A stretch of DNA of 64,000 bases from Crenobacter caeni (GTDB lineage Bacteria > Pseudomonadota > Gammaproteobacteria > Burkholderiales > Chromobacteriaceae), in the NCBI RefSeq assembly GCF_010435965.1, contig NZ_JAAGAA010000011.1:1-64000 (forward strand), given 5' to 3'. The notes under the pieces are model-generated. The model worked only from the letters and a program-made list of their open reading frames with translations, had not been told where the DNA came from and did no database searches. A program made the position numbers and the translations under genes. Below are positions 29,883-39,930 of the stretch, piece after piece (positions within the stretch are counted from its first letter, which is position 1; each line of letters begins with the position of its first letter).

Positions 29883-29947
29883 GCGATGGGCAGGCAGGCA
29901 CAGGGTTTGGAAGCCGCCATTCTACCGCAAGACAATGTCACATACGG

Positions 29948-30313
29948 TCAGCGCTGCGCGGTCGGGTGCGTCAGCTCGAACAGCAGCGCGGCACGCCGCT
30001 CGGGTGCCATTTCCTGCACGCGCTGCCAGTTGGCGCGCACCCGCGCCTGTTCGGCGGGCGACAGCTCGACCCAGCGCCGCAACTGGCGCTGCGCACGCTC
30101 GCGCGCATCCGGCGTCAGCCGCTGCAGCGCGTCGGCCAGTTCGACCAGCGCCTGTTTCTTCTGCGCCGAGTAACGGTTCCAGTCGCGGGCGAGCGGCGCG
30201 AGCGCCTGCCGCCTCGACTCGGCGAGCATGTCCCAGTCCGGCGACGCCGCGCTGCCGGCCCACGCAGGCGCGGCCAGGCAACAGGCCAGCAGCAGGCTCC
30301 ATCCCTTGATCAT
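29948..30313 (-). CDS. DUF3106 family secreted protein
   Basis: This 121-residue protein has a signal peptide (WSLLLACCLAAPAWA) and an Arg/Gln-rich helical domain with LAPLARDWNRYSAQKKQALV and RRWVELSPAEQARVRANWQ, the repeated pattern of DUF3106. Function unknown. Its ATG overlaps the stop of the upstream sigma-like gene by four bases, implying coupled translation. Confidence 0.85.
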   Translation of the reverse strand: MIKGWSLLLACCLAAPAWAGSAASPDWDMLAESRRQALAPLARDWNRYSAQKKQALVELADALQRLTPDARERAQRQLRRWVELSPAEQARVRANWQRVQEMAPERRAALLFELTHPTAQR

Positions 30314-31092
30314 CGCGCGCCCTCCTCCAGTGGTTGCAACAGCATCTCCAGCGGCCACTCCGACGACAGCATCGCCGCGTCGGACGCGGCGTCGTGCCCC
30401 AACTCGGGCAGCGCAGGCCAGAAGGCGGCCGCCACGCCCACCAGTACGACGACACCCGCCGCACGGCGCAGGTGGCCGCGGGCGAGCCACAGCCGCGCGC
30501 GCAAGCGGCGGGGTGCATCCGCAGCCCCGACGTCCCCGGCAGCGCCTTCGCCCGCGTAGGCGTCTGCCAGCACGGCGGCGACCGCCGCGTCCAGCGACGG
30601 GTAGCCGTCGGCGTCGCAGACGCCCTTCAGCTGCAGCATCGCATGCAGCGCGTGGCGCGCCGAGCGCAACTGGCGTTCGGCGCCGAACACCGTAGCGCCG
30701 GTCAGCGCCGCGATGCGCGCGGCGGGCCAGCCGCCGAGCCCGTGCATGAGATAAGCGACCTGCTCGTCGCGACGCAGCAGCGCGAGTGCGGCAAGGATCA
30801 GCGGCCGCGCCCCAGGCTGTCGCGTCCAGCCGGGCGCCGCCAGTGCCGGCAGCGCCTCGAATTCGATCGGCGTCTCGGCCGCGACGGGCGCGCGCCAACG
30901 GCGGGGCCGGGGCAAGCGCGCGAGCAGGCAGCCCAGCCACAGCGCATCTTCCCGGTCCGTACCGAAACGGCTGCGGGCAGCCTGGCGGGCAGCCTGCACG
31001 GCCGCCATGCCGTCGGCTCCATAGGGCAGCGCGACAGCCGCCAGCACGCGGGCGGCGGCAAGAAGGTGCGGTGAGCGGGAAGCGGCGTTCAT
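30310..31092 (-). CDS. Sigma factor-like protein apparently fused to a DUF3619-like membrane tail
   Basis: The protein has 260 residues. Around 100-155 it resembles sigma-70 region 4 (LLRRDEQVAYLMHGLGGWPAARIAALTG, then an Arg-rich helix). The N-terminal part is Ala/Arg-rich and not clearly region 2. Residues about 209-226 (AAGVVVLVGVAAAFWPAL) are a membrane segment, and the end DAAMLSSEWPLEMLLQ recalls the C-terminal motif of DUF3619. In many betaproteobacteria a sigma factor gene, DUF3619, DUF3106 and RDD are separate neighbours; here the first two seem joined. No frame break is visible. Whether it binds promoters is unknown. Confidence 0.65.
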   Translation of the reverse strand: MNAASRSPHLLAAARVLAAVALPYGADGMAAVQAARQAARSRFGTDREDALWLGCLLARLPRPRRWRAPVAAETPIEFEALPALAAPGWTRQPGARPLILAALALLRRDEQVAYLMHGLGGWPAARIAALTGATVFGAERQLRSARHALHAMLQLKGVCDADGYPSLDAAVAAVLADAYAGEGAAGDVGAADAPRRLRARLWLARGHLRRAAGVVVLVGVAAAFWPALPELGHDAASDAAMLSSEWPLEMLLQPLEEGAR

Positions 31093-31210
31093 CTGGCGGC
31101 GGAAAAAAGCTGGAAGTCGTTATCTTAACAAAGCGCCCGTCCCGGCGTCAGCGCGCCAAAACCCTGATTTTTCCGGCCTTGCAGCCGCTTGTGCGGCCGC
31201 ACAAAAGCGC

Positions 31211-31240
31211 TTGACCGTATTTTGCCGGATAAGATATGGT
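31211..31240 (+). promoter_or_regulatory. Candidate promoter of the ilv operon
   Basis: TTGACC (31211-31216) and TATGGT (31235-31240) lie 18 bases apart, about 45 bases before the ilvI ATG. No leader peptide rich in Ile, Val or Leu and no attenuator hairpin was found in the 192-base upstream gap. Confidence 0.5.
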
Positions 31241-31284
31241 CATTAATTGCAACGGGACACCACATACACAAGACAGAGGCAACA

Positions 31285-33045
31285 ATGCAGATATCGGGCG
31301 CGGAAATCCTCGTCCGCAGCCTGCAGGAGGAAGGGGTCGAATTTATTTTCGGCTACCCCGGCGGCGCGGTCCTAGAAATTTACGATGCCATCTTCAGGCA
31401 GAACCAGTTCAAGCATGTACTGGTCCGCCACGAGCAGGCAGCTGTCCACGCGGCTGACGCGTATTCCCGTTCCAGCGACAAGGTGGGTGTCGCGCTGGTC
31501 ACCTCCGGTCCCGGGGCGACCAACGCGGTCACCGGCATCGCCACCGCGTACATGGACTCGATCCCGATGGTGGTGATCTCCGGCCAGGTGCCGACCCCGG
31601 CGATCGGCATGGACGCGTTCCAGGAAGTCGACATGGTCGGCATCACCCGGCCGTGCGTGAAGCACAACTTCCTGGTCAAGGACGTCACCGAGCTGGCGTC
31701 GACCATCAAGAAGGCGTTCTACATCGCCAAGACCGGCCGCCCCGGCCCGGTCGTCGTCGACATCGCCAAGGACGTCACCCAGGCCAAACACGAATTTTCC
31801 TACCCGGACAGCGTGCAGATCCGCTCGTACGTGCCGGTCACCCGCGGCCACCCCGGCCAGATCAAGAAGGCCGTCGGCCTGCTGCTGGAAGCCAAGCGCC
31901 CGTACATCTACGTCGGCGGCGGCGCAGTGCAGGGCAACGCGGCAGCCGAGGTGACCGAACTTGTGCGCCTGCTCGGCGTGCCGTGCACCAACACGCTGAT
32001 GGGGCTGGGCGCGTACCCGGGTTCCGACCGCCAGTTCCTCGGCATGCTCGGCATGCACGGCACCTACGAAGCGAACATGGCGATGCAGAACTGCGACGTG
32101 CTGCTCGCCGTCGGCGCCCGCTTCGACGACCGCGTGATCAGCGTGCCGTCACACTTCCTCGGCGCGCCGAAGAAGATCATCCACATCGACGTCGACCCCA
32201 GCTCGATCGCCAAGCGCGTCAAGGCCGACGTGCCCATCGTCGGCGACGTCAAACATGTCCTGGCCGAGATGCTCGAATTGCTGCGTGCAAGCAGCCAGCG
32301 CCCCGACGCGCAGGCGCTCGCCGCGTGGTGGCAACAGGTTGAAGCCTGGCGCGACCGCAAGAGCCTGTGGTACCAGCCGTCCGACGAGCTGATCAAGCCG
32401 CAGCATGTGGTTCAGACGCTGTACGAGGTCACCGGCGGCAACGCCATCGTCACCTCCGACGTCGGCCAGCACCAGATGTGGGCCGCGCAGTACTACAAGT
32501 TCGACCGCCCGAAGCAGTGGCTGAATTCCGGCGGCCTCGGCACCATGGGCTTCGGCCTGCCCGCCGCCATCGGCGCACAGCTGGCGAACCCGGATGCGAC
32601 CGTCGCCTGCATCACCGGCGAAGGCTCGATCCAGATGAATATCCAGGAGCTGTCGACCGCCAAGCAGTACCACACCCCGGTCAAGGTGCTCAGCCTGAAC
32701 AACCGCTACTTGGGCATGGTGCGCCAGTGGCAGGAGTTCTTCTACGGCACCCGCTACTCCGAGTCGTACATGGACGCGCTGCCCGACTTCGTGAAGATCG
32801 CCGAGGCCTACGGCCATGTCGGCATGAAGATCGAAAACCCGGCCGACGTCGAGCCGGCGATCCGCGAGGCGTTCAGCCAGAAGAACAGGGAACGCCTGGT
32901 GTTCATGGACTTCCGTACCGACCAGTCGGAAAACGTGTTCCCGATGGTGGGCAACGGCAAGGGCCTGGACCAGATGGATCTGCCGCCGCACATGCGCGAG
33001 CAGGGCGGCGAAGCGGCCGATCGCGACTACGGCAACCTGTGCTGA
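31285..33045 (+). CDS. ilvI: Acetolactate synthase large (catalytic) subunit
   Basis: This is the ThDP-dependent enzyme that makes acetolactate or acetohydroxybutyrate for valine, leucine and isoleucine. The 586-residue protein has the catalytic Glu region IFGYPGGAVLEIYD, RHEQAAVHAADAYSR, the FAD-linked middle domain, and the ThDP motif GEGSIQMNIQEL with NNRYLGMVRQWQ. The ATG at 31285 matches the family N-terminus MQISGAEILVRSLQEEG; an upstream in-frame start adds unrelated sequence. ilvN follows after 13 bases. Confidence 0.97.
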   Translation: MQISGAEILVRSLQEEGVEFIFGYPGGAVLEIYDAIFRQNQFKHVLVRHEQAAVHAADAYSRSSDKVGVALVTSGPGATNAVTGIATAYMDSIPMVVISGQVPTPAIGMDAFQEVDMVGITRPCVKHNFLVKDVTELASTIKKAFYIAKTGRPGPVVVDIAKDVTQAKHEFSYPDSVQIRSYVPVTRGHPGQIKKAVGLLLEAKRPYIYVGGGAVQGNAAAEVTELVRLLGVPCTNTLMGLGAYPGSDRQFLGMLGMHGTYEANMAMQNCDVLLAVGARFDDRVISVPSHFLGAPKKIIHIDVDPSSIAKRVKADVPIVGDVKHVLAEMLELLRASSQRPDAQALAAWWQQVEAWRDRKSLWYQPSDELIKPQHVVQTLYEVTGGNAIVTSDVGQHQMWAAQYYKFDRPKQWLNSGGLGTMGFGLPAAIGAQLANPDATVACITGEGSIQMNIQELSTAKQYHTPVKVLSLNNRYLGMVRQWQEFFYGTRYSESYMDALPDFVKIAEAYGHVGMKIENPADVEPAIREAFSQKNRERLVFMDFRTDQSENVFPMVGNGKGLDQMDLPPHMREQGGEAADRDYGNLC

Positions 33046-33058
33046 CCCGGAGCGAAGC

Positions 33059-34607
<1,549 letters not shown>

Positions 34608-34624
34608 GCTTGGTTTGGTGCATG

Positions 34625-34656
34625 AAAAAAGCCGGGACGCTGTCCCGGCTTTTTTT
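34625..34656. terminator. Bidirectional terminator between ilvC and psd
   Basis: Perfect stem gccgggac / gtcccggc with a 3-base loop, preceded by six A and followed by seven T. It serves both converging operons. Confidence 0.92.
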
Positions 34657-34677
34657 CGCCTGCGCCCAGACGACGGC

Positions 34678-35517
34678 TCAGTCGGCCATCGCCTCGCCCA
34701 TGCGCACCGCGCGTGCGGGCGCCCACTCGGGGTTGAACGCGAGGCCGGCGGCCTTGGGGAACAGCAGCACCACGGTCGAGCCGAGCAAAAAGCGCCCCAT
34801 CTCCTCTCCCTTGGCAAGCTGGATGCCCTGCCCGCGGTAGTCCCAGCGCACCACTTCACCCGGGCGCGGCGGGTTGACCGCGCCGTGCCAGACGGTCGCC
34901 ATGCTGCCGACGATGGTCGCGCCGACCAGCACCAGCGCAAACTCACCGACCGGAGAATCGAACAGGCAGACCACCCGCTCGTTGCGTGCGAATAGCGCGT
35001 CCACCCCGCGCGCGGTCGCCGGGTTCACCGAGTAGAGCTCGCCCGGCACATAGGTCATGCTTTTGAGCGTGCCCGCGCACGGCATGTGGATGCGGTGGTA
35101 GTCGCGCGGGCTCAGGTAGATGGTCGCGAACACGCCGTCGTCGAACGCGTGCGCGGCGGTCTTATCGGCCAGCAAGGCGGCGGCGCTGTAGTCGCGGCCC
35201 TTGGCCTGGAACACGCGCCCGGCGTGGATGTCGCCGAACTGGCTGATCGCGCCGTCGACCGGGCACACCAGGCGGCTGGCGGCGAGCGGACGCACGCCCG
35301 GCTTGAGCGCGCGGGTGAAGAAGTCGTTGAAGGTCGGGTACGCGGCCGGATCCGGCTGGGCCGCCTCGGCCATGTTCACGCCGTAGCGTGCGATGAAGCG
35401 GGTGATCAGGCGGCGGGTCAGCGCGCCGCCCTGCGCGCCGGCGATGCGGCCGGCCAGACGGGTCAGGGCGAGCTTGGGCAGCGCGTGCTGCAACAGCACA
35501 AATAGGCGCTCGGACAA
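34678..35517 (-). CDS. psd: Phosphatidylserine decarboxylase proenzyme
   Basis: Psd makes phosphatidylethanolamine. The 279-residue proenzyme is cleaved at the LGST motif (FLLGSTVVLLFPKA), giving a pyruvoyl group on Ser. Other signatures are VCPVDGAISQFG, FATIYLSPRDYHRIHMP and YVPGELYSVNP. The TTG at 35517 is the likely start: it gives the family N-terminus SERLFVLLQHALPK and is preceded by AAGGGGA. The ATG 66 bases upstream would lie within the promoter. Confidence 0.95.
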   Translation of the reverse strand: MSERLFVLLQHALPKLALTRLAGRIAGAQGGALTRRLITRFIARYGVNMAEAAQPDPAAYPTFNDFFTRALKPGVRPLAASRLVCPVDGAISQFGDIHAGRVFQAKGRDYSAAALLADKTAAHAFDDGVFATIYLSPRDYHRIHMPCAGTLKSMTYVPGELYSVNPATARGVDALFARNERVVCLFDSPVGEFALVLVGATIVGSMATVWHGAVNPPRPGEVVRWDYRGQGIQLAKGEEMGRFLLGSTVVLLFPKAAGLAFNPEWAPARAVRMGEAMAD

Positions 35518-35550
35518 GGACGTTCCCCTTATTTTCGAATCAAGCCGGGC

Positions 35551-35579
35551 ATTATAAACGAAGGGGACGCGGCTGTCGG
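35551..35579 (-). promoter_or_regulatory. psd promoter
   Basis: On the minus strand CCGACA (35579-35574) and a perfect TATAAT (35556-35551) are spaced by 17 bases. This places the transcript start downstream of the first in-frame ATG and supports the TTG start of psd. Confidence 0.65.
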
Positions 35580-35665
35580 CCATGCCGATGGCCTAGCGCG
35601 GCGGCACGCCGGCTGCGCTACAATATGCCGACCGGTGCTCCGCACCGCCGTCCGGAGCCTGCACG

Positions 35666-36412
35666 ATGCATCCCGATCCGTCCGACGAATCCCCGCAACG
35701 CCCGTCGCTCAGCCGCCAGGGCGTCTACCTGCTACCCAACCTGTTCACGCTCGCCGCGCTGTTCGCCGGCTTCTACGCGATCGTGCAGGCGATGGGCGGG
35801 CACTTCGAAACCGCCGCGGTCGCCATCTTCGCCGCGATGATCCTCGACGGCCTCGACGGCCGCGTCGCGCGCATGACCCACAGCCAGAGCGCGTTCGGCG
35901 CCGAGTTCGACAGCCTCTCCGACATGGTCAGCTTCGGCGTCGCGCCGGCGCTCGTCGCCTACGAGTGGCTGCTCAAGGATCTGGGCAAGATCGGCTGGAT
36001 GATCGCCTTCATCTACTGCGCGGGCGCCGCCCTGCGCCTGGCGCGCTTCAACACCATGATCGGCAGCGTCGACAAGCGCTGGTTCATCGGCCTGCCAAGC
36101 CCGGCCGCCGCCGCGCTGGTCGCGGGCCTGGTGTGGATCTGCCACGCCTACGGCTACTCCGGTGCACCGGCGCTGCCAGCATTGCTCGCTGGCTTCACGC
36201 TGTTCGCCGGGCTGACCATGGTCAGCAACGTGCGTTACTGGAGCTTCAAGGAGATCCACCTGCGCCGCCGCGTGCCGTTCTACGTGCTGTTGGCGCTCAC
36301 GCTCGGACTGCTGCTGGTGCTGTACGAGCCGCCCTTGGTGCTGTTCGGCTTCTTCGTCGGCTACGCGGCGTCGGGCTACCTCTTGTTCGCGTGGACGCGG
36401 CTGCGCCGCTAG
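35666..36412 (+). CDS. pssA: CDP-diacylglycerol--serine O-phosphatidyltransferase
   Basis: PssA makes phosphatidylserine, the substrate of Psd, from CDP-diacylglycerol and serine. The 248-residue membrane protein has the CDP-alcohol phosphotransferase motif DGLDGRVAR ... GAEFDSLSD and about seven to eight helices. It is divergent from psd, so two consecutive steps of phosphatidylethanolamine synthesis share one intergenic region; TACAAT at 35619-35624 is a possible -10 box. Confidence 0.95.
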   Translation: MHPDPSDESPQRPSLSRQGVYLLPNLFTLAALFAGFYAIVQAMGGHFETAAVAIFAAMILDGLDGRVARMTHSQSAFGAEFDSLSDMVSFGVAPALVAYEWLLKDLGKIGWMIAFIYCAGAALRLARFNTMIGSVDKRWFIGLPSPAAAALVAGLVWICHAYGYSGAPALPALLAGFTLFAGLTMVSNVRYWSFKEIHLRRRVPFYVLLALTLGLLLVLYEPPLVLFGFFVGYAASGYLLFAWTRLRR

Positions 36413-36432
36413 CCCCTCCCCGCTTCTGCCCC

Positions 36433-36505
36433 TATACTTGCGCCCGACGGAGCGGGCGCCGGATTCCTTGCCGGTGGCCCGCCTAGCGCCCGACTGTCGC
36501 TCGGG
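36433..36505 (+). promoter_or_regulatory. Candidate promoter and structured leader of the purine permease gene
   Basis: TATACT (36433-36438) is followed by three consecutive small hairpins: cgcccg/cgggcg (36441-36458), ccgg/ccgg (36459-36474) and cccga/tcggg (36489-36505), before the ATG at 36536. The arrangement could be a regulatory leader, but no known riboswitch core was recognised by eye. Confidence 0.35.
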
Positions 36506-36535
36506 ACTTTGCAAACCCTTTCTCCGGACTCACGC

Positions 36536-37825
36536 ATGCTGGAAAAACTCTTCCACATCCGTGCGCAAGGCTCGTCCGTGCGCACCGAAATCCTCGCCGG
36601 CTTCACGACCTTCCTCACGATGTCGGCCATCCTGTTCGTCAACCCCGACATCCTGTCCGCCGCCGGCATGGACCACGGCGCGGTATTCGTCGCGACCTGC
36701 CTCGCCGCCGCCATCGGCTGCTTCCTGATGGGCTTGCTCGCCAACTACCCGATCGGCCAGGGGCCGGGCATGGGCATCAACGCCTTCTTCGCCTTTGGCC
36801 TCGTCAAGGGCATGGGCCTGCCGTGGGAGACCGCGCTGGGCGCGGTATTCCTGTCCGGCCTGCTGTTCGTGCTGGTGAGCGTGCTGAAGATCCGCGAGTG
36901 GTTCGTCAACGCGATGCCGGCCTGCCTGAAGCACTCGATCTCGGCCGGCGTCGGCCTGTTCATCTCGCTGATCGCGCTGCAGCAAGCCGGCGTGGTCGTC
37001 CCCAGCCCGGACACCATGCTCGCGCTGGGGCCGCTGGGCACGCCGTCGGTGCTGTTCGCGGCGGCTGGCTTCCTGTTGATGGTGGTGCTCGACCGCCGCG
37101 GCGTGCCCGGCGCCATCATCATCGGCATCCTCGCCGTCACCGCAGCCTCGGTGCTGCTGGGCTTCACGCCGTACGGCGGCGTGATCTCCGCCCCGCCGTC
37201 GCTGGCGCCGACCTTCCTCAAGGCCGACATCGCCGGCGCGCTGCAACCGGCGGTGCTCGGCGTGGTGCTGTCGTTCTTCCTGATGAGCCTGTTCGAGACC
37301 TCGGGCACGCTGATCGCGATCGCCGAGCGCGGCAACTTCCTCGACAAGGACGGCCACCTGCCGCGCCTCAAGCGCGCGCTCTTGGCCGACTCGACCGCGA
37401 TCAGCGCCGGCGCGCTCTTGGGCACCTCGAGCACCACCAGCTATATCGAGTCGACCACCGGCATCGCTGCCGGCGGGCGCACCGGCCTCACCGCCGTCGT
37501 CATCGGCCTGCTGTTCATCGCTGCGCTGGTGTTCGCGCCGCTGGCGGCGATGGTGCCGGGCTACGCGACCGCGCCCGCCCTGCTGTACGTCGCCATCCTG
37601 ATGCTGCGTAGCCTCACCCACCTCGAGTGGGACGAGCTGACCGAGACCGCGCCGGCGATCGCCTGCATCGCGACCATGGCGTTCACCTTCTCCATCGCCG
37701 ACGGCATCGCCTTCGGCGCGATCACCTACGTGGTGACCAAGCTCGCCAGCGGCCAGGGCAAGCAGCTGTCCTTGCCCATCGCGGTGATCGCCGCGCTGTT
37801 CATCGGGCGTTACCTGTTCCTGTAA
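36536..37825 (+). CDS. NCS2 family purine permease (AzgA-like)
   Basis: This is a proton-coupled importer of adenine, guanine or hypoxanthine. The 429-residue protein has about 12-14 membrane segments and the AzgA-branch signatures ILAGFTTFLTMSAILFVNP, GPGMGINAFFAF and SFFLMSLFETSGTLIA. The ATG at 36536 (MLEKLFHIRAQG) matches the family start better than an ATG 27 bases upstream. Location next to guanine deaminase suggests guanine or hypoxanthine uptake feeding that enzyme. Confidence 0.92.
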   Translation: MLEKLFHIRAQGSSVRTEILAGFTTFLTMSAILFVNPDILSAAGMDHGAVFVATCLAAAIGCFLMGLLANYPIGQGPGMGINAFFAFGLVKGMGLPWETALGAVFLSGLLFVLVSVLKIREWFVNAMPACLKHSISAGVGLFISLIALQQAGVVVPSPDTMLALGPLGTPSVLFAAAGFLLMVVLDRRGVPGAIIIGILAVTAASVLLGFTPYGGVISAPPSLAPTFLKADIAGALQPAVLGVVLSFFLMSLFETSGTLIAIAERGNFLDKDGHLPRLKRALLADSTAISAGALLGTSSTTSYIESTTGIAAGGRTGLTAVVIGLLFIAALVFAPLAAMVPGYATAPALLYVAILMLRSLTHLEWDELTETAPAIACIATMAFTFSIADGIAFGAITYVVTKLASGQGKQLSLPIAVIAALFIGRYLFL

Positions 37826-37840
37826 CGCTCCGCCGGATAA

Positions 37841-37869
37841 ACAAGGGGAGGCCTCGGCCTCCCCTTGTT
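37841..37869. terminator. Bidirectional terminator between purine permease and guaD
   Basis: A 13-bp stem acaaggggaggcc / ggcctccccttgt with a 2-base loop lies between two converging genes. The flanking T tracts are short, so strength rests on the long stem. Confidence 0.8.
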
Positions 37870-37878
37870 GCGTCCGCT

Positions 37879-39180
37879 TCAGGCGGGGTAGACCTGCTTG
37901 CCGGCGATGTAGGTCGCGGCAATCGCACGGTCGTCGCCCAAGGTCATCTGGACGAACAAGGCCTCGTGGATGTCGCGCGCGTACTTCATCCGGTACTCGA
38001 TGATCGGCGTCGACTTGAGGTTCAGCACGGCAAGGTCGGCCTCCTTGCCCACTTCGATGCTGCCTACCTTGTCCTGCAGCCCCAGCGCCTCGGCCGTGCC
38101 ACGGCTGGCAAGGTAGAAGGCATGGCCGGCGGACAGCGCAAAGCCGTTCAGCTGCGCGGCCTTATACGCCTCGTTCATGGTCTGCAGCATCGAGAAGCTG
38201 GTGCCGGCGCCCAGGTCGGTCGCGAGGCCGACCTTGACCGGACGGCTCGCGTCGCGGGCGGCCTTCACGTTGAAGTAGCCGGAGCCGAGGAAGAAGTTGG
38301 ACGTCGGACAGTGCGCGATCGCGGTACCGGTGGCCGACAACACGTCGAGCTCGGCCTCGGACAGATGGATGCCGTGCCCGTAGATCGCGCGATCGCGCAG
38401 CAGGCCGAAGCGGTGGTAGACGTCGGTGTAGTCGCGACACTCCGGGAACAGCGACTTCACCCATTCGACTTCACCGCGGTTTTCCGACAGGTGAGACTGG
38501 ATCAGCGTGGTCGGGAATTCGGCCGCCAGCGCGCCGACCATTTCCAGCTGCTCGGGGCTGGAGGTCGGCGCGAAGCGCGGGGTGATCACGTACTCGGCGC
38601 GGCCTTTGCCGTGCCAGCGTTCGATCAGCGCCTTCGATTCGTCGTAGGCACGCTGCGGCGTGTCGAGCAGCGCTGCGGGAGCGTTGCGGTCCATGCACAC
38701 CTTGCCGGCCATGATGCGCATGTCGTAGCGGGCGGCCTCCTCGAACAGCGCGTCCACCGACTGCGGGAACACCGTGCCGAACACGGTGGCGCTGGTGACG
38801 CCGTTCCTGTGCTGTTCCTTCAGGAACACCGACGCGACCTCGGCCGCGTGCGCCTTATCGGCGAAGCCCTGTTCGGTGATGAAGGTGTAGTTGTTCAGCC
38901 AGTCGATCAATTGTTCGCCGTAGGCGGCGATCATCCGGGTCTGCGGGTAGTGCACGTGGCTGTCGATGAAGCCGGGCAGGATCACGCTGTCGGGGTAGCG
39001 GGTCACAGGCAGCTCAGCCGGCAGGGTGGGCAGGACCCCGGCGGCAGCGCCGACGGCGGCAATCTTGCCGTTTTCCATCACGACGACGGCGTCGTCGAGG
39101 TAGACCATGCAGTCCTGCAGGTCACGGACAAAGGGGTCGTCCTTGAAGGTGAGCAAGGCTCCCCGGATGGCTGTCTGCAT
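37879..39180 (-). CDS. guaD: Guanine deaminase
   Basis: GuaD hydrolyses guanine to xanthine and ammonia. The 433-residue amidohydrolase has the metal-binding DSHVHYPQTR, the substrate segment ITPRFAPTSSPEQLE, IQSHLSENRGEVEWV, and GHGIHLSEAELDVL with AHCPTSNFFLGSG. The start at 39180 (MQTAIRGALLTFKDDP) has AGGAGAGG before it; the longer open frame upstream is outside the family. It is divergent from a MarR regulator. Confidence 0.96.
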   Translation of the reverse strand: MQTAIRGALLTFKDDPFVRDLQDCMVYLDDAVVVMENGKIAAVGAAAGVLPTLPAELPVTRYPDSVILPGFIDSHVHYPQTRMIAAYGEQLIDWLNNYTFITEQGFADKAHAAEVASVFLKEQHRNGVTSATVFGTVFPQSVDALFEEAARYDMRIMAGKVCMDRNAPAALLDTPQRAYDESKALIERWHGKGRAEYVITPRFAPTSSPEQLEMVGALAAEFPTTLIQSHLSENRGEVEWVKSLFPECRDYTDVYHRFGLLRDRAIYGHGIHLSEAELDVLSATGTAIAHCPTSNFFLGSGYFNVKAARDASRPVKVGLATDLGAGTSFSMLQTMNEAYKAAQLNGFALSAGHAFYLASRGTAEALGLQDKVGSIEVGKEADLAVLNLKSTPIIEYRMKYARDIHEALFVQMTLGDDRAIAATYIAGKQVYPA

Positions 39181-39266
39181 CTTGCCTCTCCTGCACGGCA
39201 CGCCCCACGCGGGCGGCTCACTCATCTTGGCAGTGCCGCCGGCAGCTTGCCGGACGGGGCGACTGT

Positions 39267-39297
39267 CTTGCTGTAAAGATTCTTTCAGTGAAGCAAG
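39267..39297. promoter_or_regulatory. Candidate MarR operator between guaD and the regulator gene
   Basis: Nested inverted repeats: outer cttgct / agcaag (39267-39272, 39292-39297) and inner aaaga / tcttt (39275-39279, 39281-39285), the only AT-rich palindromic stretch in the divergent region. The outer arms are not centred on the inner pair. Confidence 0.45.
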
Positions 39298-39367
39298 TTT
39301 TGCGCCACCACCCACCCGTGTTACCCTTGCCGCCGGATATCACCCCACATTGCCCAATACATACACA

Positions 39368-39865
39368 ATGCACCCACCCAAAGACCAGATCGACCAGATC
39401 GTCGCACTGTGGAAGGCGGTCCGCCCCGAACTCGACACTTCCTCGACCGAAGTCATCGGCCGCATTGCACGCATGGAGTACTTCGTCACCCGCCGCGTGC
39501 TGCAGGACCTCGCCCGCCACAAGCTCAACGTCGGCGAATTCGACGTGCTCGCCGCGCTGCGCCGCGCCGGCGAACCTTTCCAGCTCTCGCCCAACCAGCT
39601 GCAAGGCATGGTGCTGATCTCTTCCGGCGCGCTGACCAACCGCATCAACCGGCTCGAGTCGGCAGGCCTGGTCAGCCGCAGCCCGGACCCGAACGACCGC
39701 CGCGGCGTGATCGTGACCCTGACCGCCCGCGGACTGGACGTGGTCGAGGACGCGGCGGTCCACCACCTGGAAGCCGAAGCCGAGCTGCTCTCGCCGCTTG
39801 ACGCCGACGAGCGCGTGCAACTGGCGGGCCTGCTGAAGAAGCTGCTGATCGCGCAGGAGCGCTAG
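39368..39865 (+). CDS. MarR family regulator, PecS/UrtR/HucR-like
   Basis: This is a 165-residue winged-helix regulator. It has the extended N-terminal helix with Trp15 and the RPELDTSSTEVIGRI segment typical of the urate-responsive PecS/UrtR/HucR branch. Asp59 falls in VGEFDVLAALRRAG, the recognition helix in SGALTNRINRLESAGLV, and the wing in DPNDRRGVIV. Trp, Asp and Arg at such positions bind urate in HucR. Divergence from guanine deaminase fits a purine ligand such as urate or xanthine; this is inferred. Confidence 0.88.
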   Translation: MHPPKDQIDQIVALWKAVRPELDTSSTEVIGRIARMEYFVTRRVLQDLARHKLNVGEFDVLAALRRAGEPFQLSPNQLQGMVLISSGALTNRINRLESAGLVSRSPDPNDRRGVIVTLTARGLDVVEDAAVHHLEAEAELLSPLDADERVQLAGLLKKLLIAQER

Positions 39866-39885
39866 GCGGCACGCGGCCAAACAAG

Positions 39886-39914
39886 AAGGGGAGCCCGCGG
39901 GCTCCCCTTTTTTG
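39886..39914. terminator. Terminator after the MarR gene, also facing the transglycosylase gene
   Basis: A 24-base perfect palindrome aaggggagcccg / cgggctcccctt is followed by a T run on the plus strand and bordered by A residues upstream, so it can act in both directions. Confidence 0.88.
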
Positions 39915-39930
39915 CTTGGCCGGTGGCGGC

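Noticed and set aside
31093-31284. Ile/Val/Leu leader peptide and attenuator for the ilv operon
   Set aside because: A short frame starting at 31236 has no run of branched-chain codons, and no alternative terminator hairpin was seen before ilvI.
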